Below, one piece after another: positions 27,054 through 36,411 of a stretch of 64,000 nt of DNA. Position numbers and translations under genes: made by a program. This DNA is from an uncultured Cohaesibacter sp. (GTDB lineage: Bacteria > Pseudomonadota > Alphaproteobacteria > Rhizobiales > Cohaesibacteraceae), in NCBI RefSeq assembly GCF_963678225.1, contig NZ_OY782763.1, positions 1,178,001-1,242,000 of the forward strand, given 5' to 3'. How positions within the stretch are numbered: position 1 is the first letter of the stretch; each line of letters opens with the position of its first letter. A model generated the notes under the pieces. It saw only the letters and a program-made list of their open reading frames with translations. It searched no databases and had not been told where the DNA came from.

Positions 27054-28277
27054 ATGGCTCACCCCGCTACTTCACCGGCTCAGACGACACCGGCCCCTTG
27101 GGACGACTTCAAACCGACCGCTCTCCTGGTTTTGGCAGACGGCACTGTCATTGAAGGACAGGGAATCGGCACGACCGGCTCCGCCGTCGCGGAAGTCTGT
27201 TTTAATACGGCAATGACCGGCTATGAGGAAATCCTCACCGATCCTTCCTATGCAGGCCAGATCGTCACCTTTACCTTCCCTCATATCGGCAATGTCGGTA
27301 CCAATGAGGAAGATGTCGAAACCATCGATCTCGACAATGATGCAGGCGTCCGAGGCGCAGTCATCAAGACGGACATCACAGAGCCCTCCAACTACCGCGC
27401 AACGCGCCATTTCGACGCTTGGCTGAAGTCACGCGGCATCGTTGGCATCGCTGGTGTGGATACCCGTGCTCTGACGGGCTTGATCCGAGAAAAAGGTCTG
27501 GCCAATGCGGTTATCGCCCATTCGCCTGACGGCAAGTTCGATGTCGAGACTCTCAAGCGCGAAGCGGCAGGCTGGAACGGCTTGGTCGGCGCAGACCTCG
27601 CCAAGGATGTTACCGCCAACAAGACCTTCGAGTGGGATGAAACCACTTGGGTCTGGGATGAAGGCTACGGCAAGCTCAAGGATCCACAGTTCCATGTGGT
27701 CGCCATTGACTACGGCCTCAAGCGCAACATTCTGCGCCTGCTTGCCGATCAGGGCTGCAAACTCACAGTCCTGCCTGCCACGGCAACCGGCGAAGACATT
27801 CTGGCGCTGAAACCCGATGGGGTTTTCCTTTCCAACGGTCCGGGCGACCCGGCCGCTACCGGCAGCTATTCGGTAGATGCCATCAAAGCTGTTATTGAGG
27901 CAGACATTCCTCTGTTCGGCATTTGCCTTGGCCACCAGATGCTGGCACTGGCCCTTGGCGGCAAGACCACCAAGATGCATCAGGGGCACCATGGCGCCAA
28001 CCATCCGGTTCAGGACAAAACCACAGGCAAGGTGGAAATCACCTCTATGAACCATGGTTTTGCTGTTGATGGCGAAAGCCTGCCAGAAGGCATCGAGGAA
28101 ACCCACATTTCCCTGTTCGACGGATCCAACTGCGGTCTGGCTGTGAAGGACAAACCGATCTTCTCGGTTCAATTCCATCCTGAAGCCTCTCCGGGGCCGA
28201 AAGACAGCCACTATCTCTTTACCCGCTTCACCAATCTGATGCGGGCCCGCAAGGGCATTGAGCAAGTCGCTGAATAA
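27054..28277 (+). CDS. carA: Carbamoyl-phosphate synthase small (glutaminase) subunit
   Basis: About 407 residues. The N-terminal half has LVLADGTVIEGQGIG and FNTAMTGYEEILTDPSYAGQIVTFTFP, typical of CarA. The C-terminal class I glutamine amidotransferase domain has SNGPGDP, the nucleophile in GICLGHQM, and the His-Glu pair in FHPEASPGP. It releases ammonia from glutamine and passes it to CarB for carbamoyl phosphate, used in pyrimidine and arginine synthesis. The ATG at 27054 fits the family; an AGGA stands ten bases before it. carB lies about 1.2 kb downstream with an XRE regulator gene between them. Confidence 0.97.
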   Translation: MAHPATSPAQTTPAPWDDFKPTALLVLADGTVIEGQGIGTTGSAVAEVCFNTAMTGYEEILTDPSYAGQIVTFTFPHIGNVGTNEEDVETIDLDNDAGVRGAVIKTDITEPSNYRATRHFDAWLKSRGIVGIAGVDTRALTGLIREKGLANAVIAHSPDGKFDVETLKREAAGWNGLVGADLAKDVTANKTFEWDETTWVWDEGYGKLKDPQFHVVAIDYGLKRNILRLLADQGCKLTVLPATATGEDILALKPDGVFLSNGPGDPAATGSYSVDAIKAVIEADIPLFGICLGHQMLALALGGKTTKMHQGHHGANHPVQDKTTGKVEITSMNHGFAVDGESLPEGIEETHISLFDGSNCGLAVKDKPIFSVQFHPEASPGPKDSHYLFTRFTNLMRARKGIEQVAE

Positions 28278-28306
28278 GACCGGCTCTCAAACAGCTTTAT
28301 ACAGAT

Positions 28307-28346
28307 AAAAAGCCCGCTCCATGCAAATCATGGTGGCGGGCTTTTT
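28307..28346 (+). terminator. carA rho-independent terminator
   Basis: AAAAAGCCCGC pairs with GCGGGCTTTTT; an inner CCAT/ATGG helix closes the loop. The T-run on the plus strand directly follows the GC stem, 30 bases after the carA stop. Confidence 0.88.
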
Positions 28347-28412
28347 GGTTCGCTTGGGCCTTCTCACAGATCTCCCACTCAAAAAAAGCCGACAGATGCC
28401 TTCTCTTGAGCC

Positions 28413-28451
28413 AAAAAGAAACGGCCCGATGAACCATCGGACCGTTTCTTT
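28413..28451. terminator. Second hairpin after carA
   Basis: AAAGAAACGG-c-CCGATG pairs with CATCGG-a-CCGTTTCTTT: a 16-bp stem with one mismatch and an AAC loop. It may be a back-up terminator that works on both strands. Confidence 0.5.
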
Positions 28452-28748
28452 GGGAGACTTGATTTTTAAATCCCGGGCCATTCTGCATCACAACAAGAAT
28501 TGGCTCCTATTCGTTACGCGCTAAAATCTTTGAACACGCGTGCAAGATAGCAACGAAGCTGGGCAAATCTGTGAACGTCGCAGCGACGACGAACGCCCAG
28601 TGTTTCGCGACTTACCATGAGGTCGACTAACATTGGGGGCACTCCATAAAGTGGGCTCCTGTCGGGATCCCGGTTTTCATCACACTCTTATGCAGCATCA
28701 ACCATTGACCTTACTGCGAAGGTAGGTTTTAAATAAGCTGAACGGACT

Positions 28749-28821
28749 GCACTCAGTGCGCTTATGTCTGTAAATATGCGCACTAAGTGCATCAATGTCA
28801 ACAGGAAGGCGCACTTTTTGC
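28749..28821. promoter_or_regulatory. Three tandem operator-like repeats upstream of the XRE gene
   Basis: Site 1 GCACT-C-AGTGC (28749-28759) and site 2 GCACT-A-AGTGC (28780-28790) are perfect palindromes. Site 3 (28811-28821) keeps GCACT with a degenerate right arm TTTGC. Centres fall at 28754, 28785 and 28816, an exact 31-bp pitch, about three DNA turns. ATGTC also recurs at the same offset after sites 1 and 2. Confidence 0.65.
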
Positions 28822-28838
28822 GCAAAAAGAAGTAAGCC

Positions 28839-29204
28839 GTGGCAAAATCTGAACAAAAACAAGACGATGAACCCATGTCCGCGCAGCAATTTCGCGCGTG
28901 GAGAAAAGAAATGGGGCTTAAACAGAAAGACGCAGCAGATTTGCTCGGCTTGAAAAAGCGCATGATTCAGTATTACGAGAAGGGCAATCGGGATGGGAAG
29001 GCTGTCACCATTCCCAAGTCGGTCCGCCTTGCCTGCTATGCGCTGACAATCGGCATTTCCGACTTTGACGGCACAACGGCCAGCAAATTCGATCCAGCCA
29101 AATTCAAAGACAAGTCTGACGATCAAAGCGACGAGCAAGCCGTTGAGCACCAGCCCCTCTCGCACGAAAACGAGACCCCCCCATCCGATCAGGAAGCCCT
29201 CTGA
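28839..29204 (+). CDS. XRE-like helix-turn-helix DNA-binding protein
   Basis: A 121-residue protein. Residues 13-55 form a Cro/C1-type helix-turn-helix: MSAQQFRAWRKEMGLKQKDA, then ADLLGLKKRMIQYYEKG. The C-terminal third is acidic, polar and low in complexity, so probably disordered. It starts with GTG at 28839 (GAAG a few bases upstream); an internal ATG at 28875 would still give the whole DNA-binding domain. Position between carA and carB is conserved in relatives, as far as I know. The tandem palindromes just upstream suggest it controls its own promoter. A role in pyrimidine or arginine control is only a guess from position. Confidence 0.8.
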   Translation: MAKSEQKQDDEPMSAQQFRAWRKEMGLKQKDAADLLGLKKRMIQYYEKGNRDGKAVTIPKSVRLACYALTIGISDFDGTTASKFDPAKFKDKSDDQSDEQAVEHQPLSHENETPPSDQEAL

Positions 29205-29223
29205 AAGGGCCAGATGGCCCTTT
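29204..29223 (+). terminator. Hairpin at the 3' end of the XRE gene
   Basis: AAAGGGCC-AGAT-GGCCCTTT: 8-bp perfect stem beginning at the last base of the stop codon, followed by ATTCC. A short terminator is likely; read-through into carB is possible. Confidence 0.6.
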
Positions 29224-29494
29224 ATTCCGACGGCATGAGGCGTCCTTAAGTATTTTCCCCAGACTCCACGGGACATGCCTCAATCCTGACAAGAAATCGG
29301 CTATCTGTTGACGCCAGCCAAACAATCATCCGAAAAAGTGCTAGATAGAGACAAAAAAACTTCCTTTCCCTATGGCAATATGGGCAATATTTCGCTATAG
29401 CGATCCAAATCTCATCTGCACACCCCGACCAGCAACGGCCAGGCTCCTCTTCAAGACAAGGGTGAGCGGTGCCTCGACGTGAGCGCGAAGAACG

Positions 29495-32400
29495 ATGCCA
29501 AAGCGGACAGACTTAAAATCCATCCTTATTATCGGTGCCGGACCCATCATTATCGGTCAGGCCTGCGAGTTCGACTATTCCGGAACACAAGCTTGCAAGG
29601 CTCTCCGAGAAGAAGGCTACCGCATCATTCTGGTCAACTCGAACCCGGCGACGATCATGACCGATCCGGACATGGCGGACGCAACCTATATCGAGCCGAT
29701 CACTCCGGAAATCGTAGCCAAGATCATCGAGAAGGAACGTCCTGACGCCCTGCTCCCCACCATGGGTGGCCAGACGGCACTCAACTGCGCTCTTTCCCTG
29801 CGCAAAATGGGCGTTCTGGAAAAATACAATGTCGAGATGATCGGCGCGACGGCTGAAGCCATCGACAAGGCTGAAGATCGAGAACTGTTCCGCGAAGCGA
29901 TGAACAAGATTGGTCTCGACACGCCTGTTTCCCGGTTGGCCCACAACATTCCCGAGGCGCTTGAAGCGCTCGAAGTGGTTGGCCTGCCCGCCATCATGCG
30001 TCCATCCTTCACCATGGGCGGCACCGGCGGTGGCGTGGCCTATAACCGCGAAGAATATCTCGAAATCATCGAGCGAGGCCTTGATGCCTCTCCGACCACC
30101 GAAGTGCTGGTGGAAGAAAGCATCATTGGCTGGAAAGAATATGAGATGGAGGTCGTTCGCGACAAGAACGACAACTGCATCATCATCTGCTCCATCGAAA
30201 ACCTCGACCCGATGGGCGTACATACCGGCGATTCGATCACCATCGCACCGGCCCTGACGCTGACGGACAAAGAATACCAGATCATGCGCGACGCCTCTCT
30301 GGCAGTTCTGCGCGAGATCGGGGTGGAAACCGGAGGGTCCAACGTTCAGTTCTCGATCAACCCGGAAACCGGCCGCCTGATCGTGATTGAAATGAACCCG
30401 CGTGTGTCCCGTTCCTCGGCTCTGGCCTCCAAGGCGACCGGCTTCCCGATCGCCAAGGTCGCAGCCAAACTGGCTGTCGGCTACACGCTGGATGAACTGG
30501 CCAACGACATCACCGGCGGCGCAACGCCGGCTTCCTTTGAGCCATCCATCGACTATGTAGTTACCAAGATCCCACGCTTTGCCTTCGAGAAATTCCCGGG
30601 CGCAGAGCCTTCCCTGACCACTGCCATGAAGTCGGTTGGCGAAGTCATGGCCATTGGCCGCACCTTTCAGGAATCCCTTCAGAAAGCCCTGCGAGGCCTT
30701 GAAACGGGCCTCACCGGCCTCAATGAGGTGGAAATCGAAGGGCTGGATCAGGGCGATGACAAGAACGCCATTCGCGCAGCCCTTGCAAAAGCGACCCCGG
30801 ACCGACTGCTCAAGATCGCACAGGCTATCCGCCTAGGCGTCAGCCACGAGCAGATTTTCGAGACCTGCAAATATGATCCTTGGTTCCTTGAGCAGCTTCA
30901 GGGCATCATCGATATGGAAGAGAGGGTACGTGCTCACGGCCTGCCGCAGGATGCGCACAATATGCGCAAGCTCAAGAGCATGGGCTTCTCCGACGTGCGC
31001 CTTGCAGAACTGGCTGGCACCTCGGCCAAGAAAGTGGCGGCCCTTCGGAACGATCTTGAAGTCCGTCCGGTCTACAAGCGCATCGACACCTGCGCTGCCG
31101 AGTTTGCGTCACCAACCGCCTATATGTATTCCAGCTACGAGATGCCATTCAACGGCGCTCCTGCCTGTGAAGCCAATCCTTCAGACCGCAAGAAAGTTGC
31201 CATTCTCGGCGGTGGTCCAAACCGTATTGGTCAGGGTATCGAGTTCGATTATTGCTGCTGTCACGCCTGCTTTGCCATGAGCGAAGCCGGGTATGAGACC
31301 ATCATGATCAACTGCAACCCCGAAACGGTCTCCACCGACTATGACACCTCCGATCGTCTCTATTTCGAGCCGCTGACCGCTGAAGATGTTATCGAGATTC
31401 TGCGCAAGGAACAGGAAAACGGCGAACTGGTCGGCGTCATCGTGCAGTTTGGCGGCCAGACCCCGCTGAAACTGGCTCAGGCGCTTCAGGATGCCAACAT
31501 TCCGATCCTTGGCACCTCTCCGGATGCCATCGATCTGGCCGAAGACCGCGACCGCTTTCAGAAGCTGCTGCACAAGCTCGACCTGATGCAGCCACGCAAC
31601 GGCATTGCCTATTCCATCGAGCAGGCCCGCATCGTGGCTGACCAGATCGGCTTCCCTGTTGTCGTGCGCCCATCCTACGTGTTGGGCGGCCGCGCCATGG
31701 AAATTGTGCGCACGCCGGAAGCATTTGAAAAATATATCCAGCTAACGTTGGCCGAACTGGTACCTCCGGATATCCGCCTCAAATACCCCAATGACAAGAC
31801 CGGGCAGATCAACGCCGTTCTCGCTCAGAATGCCCTGCTGTTCGACAGCTACCTTTCCGGAGCCATCGAGGTTGACGTGGATTGCCTGTGCGATGGCAAG
31901 GAAGTTGTGATTGCAGGTATCATGGAGCATATCGAGGAAGCGGGGATCCACTCCGGTGACTCCGCCTGTTCCCTGCCGCCTTACTCCTTGTCTCAGGACA
32001 TTCAGGATGAGTTGGCGCGCCAGACCAAGGAAATGGCGCTTGCCCTCAATGTGGTCGGCCTGATGAACGTACAGTTCGCAGTCAAGGACGGCGATATCTA
32101 TGTTATCGAGGTCAACCCGCGCGCATCCCGTACCGTACCGTTCGTGGCCAAAACCGTTGGCAAGCCGATTGCCAGCATCGCCTCGCGCGTCATGACCGGC
32201 GAACAGCTGGCCGATCAGGACGTCAAGCATGACAAGCTTGACCATATTGCCGTCAAGGAAGCCGTCTTCCCATTTGCCCGCTTCCCCGGCGTCGATACCA
32301 TTCTCGGCCCGGAAATGCGCTCGACCGGTGAGGTCATGGGTCTGGACAAAGACTTCCCGGTTGCCTTCGCCAAGTCACAGCTGGGCAGCGGTACCAAGGT

Positions 32401-32803
32401 TCCAAGCAAGGGCACAGCCTTCATTTCGGTCAAGGATGACGACAAGCCGGCGATTCTGCCTGCTGTCCGTCGCCTCAAGAATGTTGGTTTCCGTATCATC
32501 GCGACCGGTGGCACACAGCGTTATCTGTCCGAAAACGGCATAGAGTGCGAAAAAATCAATAAAATGCTTGAGGGTCGCCCGCATATCGTTGATGCTCTCA
32601 AGAATGGTGAAGTGCACCTGGTCTTCAACACAACCAAGGGCGCCAAGGCAATTTCCGACAGCCGGGATTTGCGCCGCGCTGCACTTTTGCATAAGGTACC
32701 CTACTACACGACTGTTGCCGGAGCATTGGCAGCAGCTCAGGGCATTGAAGCTTATCAGAAGGGAGATATTGAAGTCCGGCCTCTGCAGGACTATTTCTCC
32801 TGA
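29495..32803 (+). CDS. carB: Carbamoyl-phosphate synthase large subunit
   Basis: A 1102-residue protein with the full CarB layout: a first ATP-grasp half starting [23 protein letters not shown], an oligomerisation region, a second half with [26 protein letters not shown], and a C-terminal MGS-like regulatory domain ([33 protein letters not shown]). It makes carbamoyl phosphate from bicarbonate, CarA-derived ammonia and two ATP. Allosteric control by UMP and ornithine acts on the C-terminal domain in known enzymes. The start at 29495 matches the typical MPKRTD N-terminus. A terminator follows at 32843. Confidence 0.98.
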   Translation: MPKRTDLKSILIIGAGPIIIGQACEFDYSGTQACKALREEGYRIILVNSNPATIMTDPDMADATYIEPITPEIVAKIIEKERPDALLPTMGGQTALNCALSLRKMGVLEKYNVEMIGATAEAIDKAEDRELFREAMNKIGLDTPVSRLAHNIPEALEALEVVGLPAIMRPSFTMGGTGGGVAYNREEYLEIIERGLDASPTTEVLVEESIIGWKEYEMEVVRDKNDNCIIICSIENLDPMGVHTGDSITIAPALTLTDKEYQIMRDASLAVLREIGVETGGSNVQFSINPETGRLIVIEMNPRVSRSSALASKATGFPIAKVAAKLAVGYTLDELANDITGGATPASFEPSIDYVVTKIPRFAFEKFPGAEPSLTTAMKSVGEVMAIGRTFQESLQKALRGLETGLTGLNEVEIEGLDQGDDKNAIRAALAKATPDRLLKIAQAIRLGVSHEQIFETCKYDPWFLEQLQGIIDMEERVRAHGLPQDAHNMRKLKSMGFSDVRLAELAGTSAKKVAALRNDLEVRPVYKRIDTCAAEFASPTAYMYSSYEMPFNGAPACEANPSDRKKVAILGGGPNRIGQGIEFDYCCCHACFAMSEAGYETIMINCNPETVSTDYDTSDRLYFEPLTAEDVIEILRKEQENGELVGVIVQFGGQTPLKLAQALQDANIPILGTSPDAIDLAEDRDRFQKLLHKLDLMQPRNGIAYSIEQARIVADQIGFPVVVRPSYVLGGRAMEIVRTPEAFEKYIQLTLAELVPPDIRLKYPNDKTGQINAVLAQNALLFDSYLSGAIEVDVDCLCDGKEVVIAGIMEHIEEAGIHSGDSACSLPPYSLSQDIQDELARQTKEMALALNVVGLMNVQFAVKDGDIYVIEVNPRASRTVPFVAKTVGKPIASIASRVMTGEQLADQDVKHDKLDHIAVKEAVFPFARFPGVDTILGPEMRSTGEVMGLDKDFPVAFAKSQLGSGTKVPSKGTAFISVKDDDKPAILPAVRRLKNVGFRIIATGGTQRYLSENGIECEKINKMLEGRPHIVDALKNGEVHLVFNTTKGAKAISDSRDLRRAALLHKVPYYTTVAGALAAAQGIEAYQKGDIEVRPLQDYFS

Positions 32804-32842
32804 TTGGCAAGACCGACACAGTCTTGCAACGAACATTCATGT

Positions 32843-32884
32843 GCGTCTCGAGGGCACGAAACCCTCGGGACGCTAAACTTTTTT
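32843..32884 (+). terminator. carB rho-independent terminator
   Basis: GCGTC-T-CGAGGG pairs with CCCTCG-G-GACGC (12 bp with one G-U), followed by TAAACTTTTTT. It lies about 40 bases after the carB stop and before greA. Confidence 0.85.
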
Positions 32885-32927
32885 GTGGGGCCTCGTACCC
32901 CGTTTAACAGGAGGCTTTCCGAAGGCA

Positions 32928-33401
32928 ATGGAAAAAATCCCAATGACGCCTGCCGGATATCAGGCTCTTAGTGAAGAATTGAAACAGCGCAGCAGCGAAG
33001 AACGTCCGCGGATTATTGCGGCGATCTCCGAAGCGCGTGCCCATGGCGATTTGTCCGAAAACGCCGAATATCATGCTGCAAAGGAACAGCAGAGCCTGAA
33101 TGAAGGCCGTATCTCCGAACTCGAAGACAAGCTTTCGCGTGCGGAAGTCATCGACGTGGCCAAGATGAGTGGCGACACCATCAAGTTTGGTGCCACAGTG
33201 ACCATGGTGGATGAAGACACCGATGAAGAGAAAACCTATCAGATCGTGGGCGATGTCGAAGCCGATCTGAAAAAGGGCAAGATTTCCCTATCCTCCCCTA
33301 TCGCACGTGCCCTAATAGGCAAGCAGGTTGAGGATTCCGTGGAAGTCATGGCGCCCGGCGGGTCGAAATCCTACGAGATTCTCGAAATCAAATATATCTG
33401 A
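32928..33401 (+). CDS. greA: Transcription elongation factor GreA
   Basis: A 157-residue protein, the standard length. The N-terminal coiled coil is clear: [29 protein letters not shown], then [21 protein letters not shown], with the acidic tip D-L-S-E-N that enters the RNA polymerase secondary channel. The C-terminal FKBP-like domain ends [24 protein letters not shown]. It stimulates cleavage of backtracked RNA. The ATG at 32928 gives the family N-terminus; AGGAGG lies 14 bases ahead, with GAAGG closer. Confidence 0.97.
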   Translation: MEKIPMTPAGYQALSEELKQRSSEERPRIIAAISEARAHGDLSENAEYHAAKEQQSLNEGRISELEDKLSRAEVIDVAKMSGDTIKFGATVTMVDEDTDEEKTYQIVGDVEADLKKGKISLSSPIARALIGKQVEDSVEVMAPGGSKSYEILEIKYI

Positions 33402-33485
33402 CAGATCTTTGGGTCTGTCCCTTCCCCAACAATAGCAGTTTAAAGAGCTGCTCAAGTCTGATGGAAGCCATTCAAAGCCTATAAA

Positions 33486-33521
33486 AAAAGCGCATCGGCG
33501 TTGCTCCCGCCATGCGCTTTT
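33486..33521. terminator. Bidirectional terminator between greA and the Lrp gene
   Basis: AAAAGCGCAT pairs with ATGCGCTTTT, and an inner GGCG/CGCC helix closes the loop. A and T runs flank it on both sides, which suits the two convergent genes. Confidence 0.82.
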
Positions 33522-33553
33522 AAACAAATCGCTGCCTTTCCGACTTTCTCGCG

Positions 33554-34084
33554 TCAGTCACCCAGATTAATCGGAACGTTCGGCGCATTCTTGCTCAAGC
33601 GGATTGTCAGCGATGTACGCACGCTATCCACGTTGGGCGCAGACGTCAGTTCATTGATGACGAAAGACTGAAAAGCTTGCAAATCAGGCGACACACAGCG
33701 CAGAACAAAGTCGATATCCCCGGAAAGCATGTAGCATTCCCGAACTTGCGGCCACGCTCTGACACGTTCCTCAAAGGCCACCAAATCGGCTTCGGCCTGA
33801 CTATGCAACCCGACCATGGCAATCGCTGTTACGTCAAAGCCGATCTGCTTTTCGTCAACAATGGCGCGATAGCCTTTGATGATGCCAGCTTCTTCCAGCG
33901 CGCGAACGCGGCGCAGGCATGGAGGCGCAGAAATACCAACGCGACGCGCCAGCTCTACGTTTGTGATACGACCATCATCCTGAAGCTCTTTCAGGATTTT
34001 CCAGTCAATTGGATCAAGTCTTGCTTTCAAGGCGAAAGGTCTCTTATTTTCGAGAAGCTCATGGAAACGTGAGCTGTTGTCCAT
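33554..34084 (-). CDS. Lrp/AsnC family transcriptional regulator
   Basis: About 176 residues. The DNA-binding half reads LDPIDWKILKELQDDGRITNVELARRVGISAPPCLRRVRALEEAGII, and the RAM ligand-binding half includes VRECYMLSGDIDFVLRCVSPDLQAF and TSLTIRLSKNAPNVPI. The family binds amino acids and forms octamers around DNA. The start is unclear: the ATG at 34084 leaves a 20-residue extension, the ATG at 34117 a longer one, and neither has a convincing ribosome site. It is divergent from the ELM1-like gene. The effector is not predictable. Confidence 0.9.
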   Translation of the reverse strand: MDNSSRFHELLENKRPFALKARLDPIDWKILKELQDDGRITNVELARRVGISAPPCLRRVRALEEAGIIKGYRAIVDEKQIGFDVTAIAMVGLHSQAEADLVAFEERVRAWPQVRECYMLSGDIDFVLRCVSPDLQAFQSFVINELTSAPNVDSVRTSLTIRLSKNAPNVPINLGD

Positions 34085-34230
34085 ACCAAGGTATAGCGCG
34101 CAGCGACACACGATCATAGCGCTAAATGGACAAATCTGGAAAGTTTAGACATATTTCTGTGCCCATTTAGGACACAGAACGCCGTTTCGGTGAATTATTT
34201 GGAAAGATCACCCCTCCAGGAGAGTCGAAA

Positions 34231-35208
34231 GTGGTAGCCACAACAGGCATGAAAATCTGGGTTCTGAGTGACGGCAAGCCTGGCGACGAGAATCAATGCC
34301 TCAGCGTTGCCGAGCGATTGGGCGGCTCCATCGAGCTGCGCCATGTAGCCCCGGCAGCGCCGTGGGTCTGGCTCATGCCCCATGGGCCGATACCACCATC
34401 TGACAGCCCCCAAAAGCCAGGCTCCCCCATTCATGGCCCCTTTCCCGATGTGGCCATAGCATCGGGCCGCAGAACCGTGGCCTATTTGAGAAAGCTCAAG
34501 AAAGTCAGCCCGCAAACCATAACGGTCTTTCTCAAGGACCCGCGCCTTTCTTCTTTCAATGCGGATCTTGTCTGGGTTCCCTTCCATGACAAACGCCGGG
34601 ATTCTCGCACAATCGTCTCCCTGACCGGCCCGACCCGCATTACACCTGAACACTTGGCCTCAGCCAGAACCCGGGCCCCGCAAGCCCTGCTTCATCTGCC
34701 AGCGCCGCGTGTGGCGCTTATTCTGGGTGGCGACACGGCAAAGGAAAAGTTCGGCGAGCAGGCATCAAAAAGGCTTGCGCACTATCTAAGCCATGAGCTG
34801 CCCCCGCATGTTTCCGTGATGGTCACCCCATCCAGACGGACGCCGGAGCACTTGAAAGCCGCCGTTGAAAAGGCGCTCATAGGACACCCTCACTGGATCT
34901 GGGATGAGCAGGGCGACAATCCATATTTCTCGATGCTCGCCCTTGCCGATGCGATCATCGTGACTGCTGATTCTCATTCCATGCTTTCGGATGTTCTATC
35001 GAGCGAAGTTCCTGTTTACATTTTCGAGCCGGATGCCTATCCAAAGAAGCTGAAACGGACGATCAATCAACTCGTCCAACACCCTTTTGTACAACTTCTC
35101 CCCGCCCCTCTTGAAACGGGAGCACGGCCCGCAATAGATTCAACAGAACTGATAGCAGAGGAAATCCGGCTTCTGCTCAACCCGACCCCTCTTAAAGGAT
35201 CTCAATGA
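34231..35208 (+). CDS. ELM1/GtrOC1-like family protein (putative nucleoside-diphosphate sugar-binding)
   Basis: A 325-residue protein of the 'mitochondrial fission ELM1' family: MKIWVLSDGKPGDENQCLSVAERL at the start, FPDVAIASGRRT, LGGDTAKEKFGE, and ADAIIVTADSHSMLSDVLSS with VPVYIFEPD near the end. The bacterial members resemble GT-B glycosyltransferases in fold, and the plant protein ELM1 has an unrelated-looking cell role. The biochemical function here is unknown. The GTG start at 34231 has AGGAGA eight bases upstream, better than the ATG at 34249. It runs directly into trxB, with its stop overlapping an in-frame trxB start option. Confidence 0.82.
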   Translation: MVATTGMKIWVLSDGKPGDENQCLSVAERLGGSIELRHVAPAAPWVWLMPHGPIPPSDSPQKPGSPIHGPFPDVAIASGRRTVAYLRKLKKVSPQTITVFLKDPRLSSFNADLVWVPFHDKRRDSRTIVSLTGPTRITPEHLASARTRAPQALLHLPAPRVALILGGDTAKEKFGEQASKRLAHYLSHELPPHVSVMVTPSRRTPEHLKAAVEKALIGHPHWIWDEQGDNPYFSMLALADAIIVTADSHSMLSDVLSSEVPVYIFEPDAYPKKLKRTINQLVQHPFVQLLPAPLETGARPAIDSTELIAEEIRLLLNPTPLKGSQ

Positions 35209-35255
35209 AGCGGAGACCGCTCCTCTTCATGGCCATATCAAAGAAAGTTAATCCG

Positions 35256-36200
35256 ATGCATAGCAAAGTCTTGATCATTGGCTCTGGACCAGCAGGGTAC
35301 ACAGCCGCCATTTATGCTGCCCGCGCCATGCTTGAGCCGACGCTTGTTGCCGGTATGCAGGAAGGCGGTCAGTTGACCATCACCTCCGAGCTGGAAAACT
35401 ACCCCGGCTTCGCTGAAGAAATCCAGGGCCCGTGGCTGATGGAGCAAATGAAGGCTCAGGCCAAGAATGTTGGCACCAACCTTGTCTCGGATATCATCAC
35501 CGAAGTCGACCTCACCTCACGCCCCTTCAAGGCAAAAGGCGATTCTGGCGCAGACTATACCGCCGACAGCATCATCATCGCCACGGGCGCGCAGGCGCGT
35601 TGGCTGGGCATGGAAACCGAAGAGAAATTCAAGGGCTTCGGCATCTCCGCCTGTGCCACATGCGATGGCTTCTTCTATCGTGGCAAGGAAGTACTTGTCA
35701 TCGGAGGCGGCAACACCGCTGTGGAAGAGGCACTCTATCTCACGCACCATGCAAACAAGGTGACGGTCATCCATCGCCGCGATGAATTCCGCGCCGAGAA
35801 GATCCTGCAGAACCGCCTTGAGAAGAACCCGAAAATCGAAGTGATCTGGGACTCCGTGGTTGAGGAATTCATCGGCAAGGAAGGCTTCCCGCCAAGCGTG
35901 ACCGGCGCCAAGCTACGCAATGTCAAAACCGGTGAGATAACCGATATCACCGCTGACGGCATTTTCGTTGCCATTGGCCATGCGCCAGCTGTTGAGCTGT
36001 TTAAGGACACGCTGAAAATGAAGGAAAACGGCTATATCTGGACCGCACCTGATTCGACAGTGACCTCAATTCCGGGCGTTTTTGCCGCAGGAGACGTCAC
36101 CGATGACAAGTACAGACAGGCCGTAACGGCGGCCGGTTTGGGCTGCATGGCCGCTTTGGAAGCCGAACGCTTCCTTGCAGAACAAGAAGACGCTGAATAA
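35256..36200 (+). CDS. trxB: Thioredoxin-disulfide reductase
   Basis: About 314 residues. FAD binding: VLIIGSGPAGYTAAIYAARA; redox-active pair in ACATCDGFF (Cys133, Cys136); NADPH-binding GGGNTAVEEALYL with HRRDEFRAE; and GVFAAGDVTD. It passes NADPH electrons to thioredoxin in the cytoplasm. The ATG at 35256 matches the family N-terminus. An in-frame ATG at 35205 has a good AAAGGA site and overlaps the upstream stop by ATGA, so a form with 17 extra residues is possible. trxB beside lsrB is a conserved Rhizobiales pairing, and LsrB is known to respond to redox in some species. Confidence 0.97.
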   Translation: MHSKVLIIGSGPAGYTAAIYAARAMLEPTLVAGMQEGGQLTITSELENYPGFAEEIQGPWLMEQMKAQAKNVGTNLVSDIITEVDLTSRPFKAKGDSGADYTADSIIIATGAQARWLGMETEEKFKGFGISACATCDGFFYRGKEVLVIGGGNTAVEEALYLTHHANKVTVIHRRDEFRAEKILQNRLEKNPKIEVIWDSVVEEFIGKEGFPPSVTGAKLRNVKTGEITDITADGIFVAIGHAPAVELFKDTLKMKENGYIWTAPDSTVTSIPGVFAAGDVTDDKYRQAVTAAGLGCMAALEAERFLAEQEDAE

Positions 36201-36275
36201 TAACGGGTTTTGCCCAGAAATAACGTCCTAAGACCTCCGGCTACCTTGTTTTGCGTTTGAAACTTATTAGACTAA

Positions 36276-36310
36276 GGGCTACGCTTGAATCCGCATATCT
36301 GGCGTAGCCC
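36276..36310. repeat. Inverted repeat between trxB and lsrB
   Basis: GGGCTACGC (36276-36284) and GCGTAGCCC (36302-36310) are perfect complements around 17 bases. No T-run follows. It may be the trxB 3' structure or part of lsrB control; its right arm touches the LysR-type box at 36309. Confidence 0.5.
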
Positions 36311-36322
36311 AAACGCATAACA
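36309..36322 (+). promoter_or_regulatory. Copy of the LsrB/VtlR-box candidate upstream of lsrB
   Basis: CCAAACGCATAACA, identical over 14 bases to 37390-37403 in front of the AbcR-like RNA. It keeps the T-N11-A spacing of LysR sites and lies about 90 bases before the lsrB start, so autoregulation is likely. Confidence 0.55.
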
Positions 36323-36411
36323 TGGGCAGCGTCCACTACGGCTAGTCAAGGCTCGTTAAGATTCAGACATTAGCATGGATTGCAGGACCAGCAATTCAGC
36401 CGGAGGAAACT

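Larger units (their letters stand above)
28278..28838. other. Intergenic region between carA and the XRE gene
   Basis: 561 bases. It holds the carA terminator, a second hairpin (28413-28451), and near its right end the tandem operator-like repeats of the XRE gene. No gene is supported between them. Confidence 0.5.
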
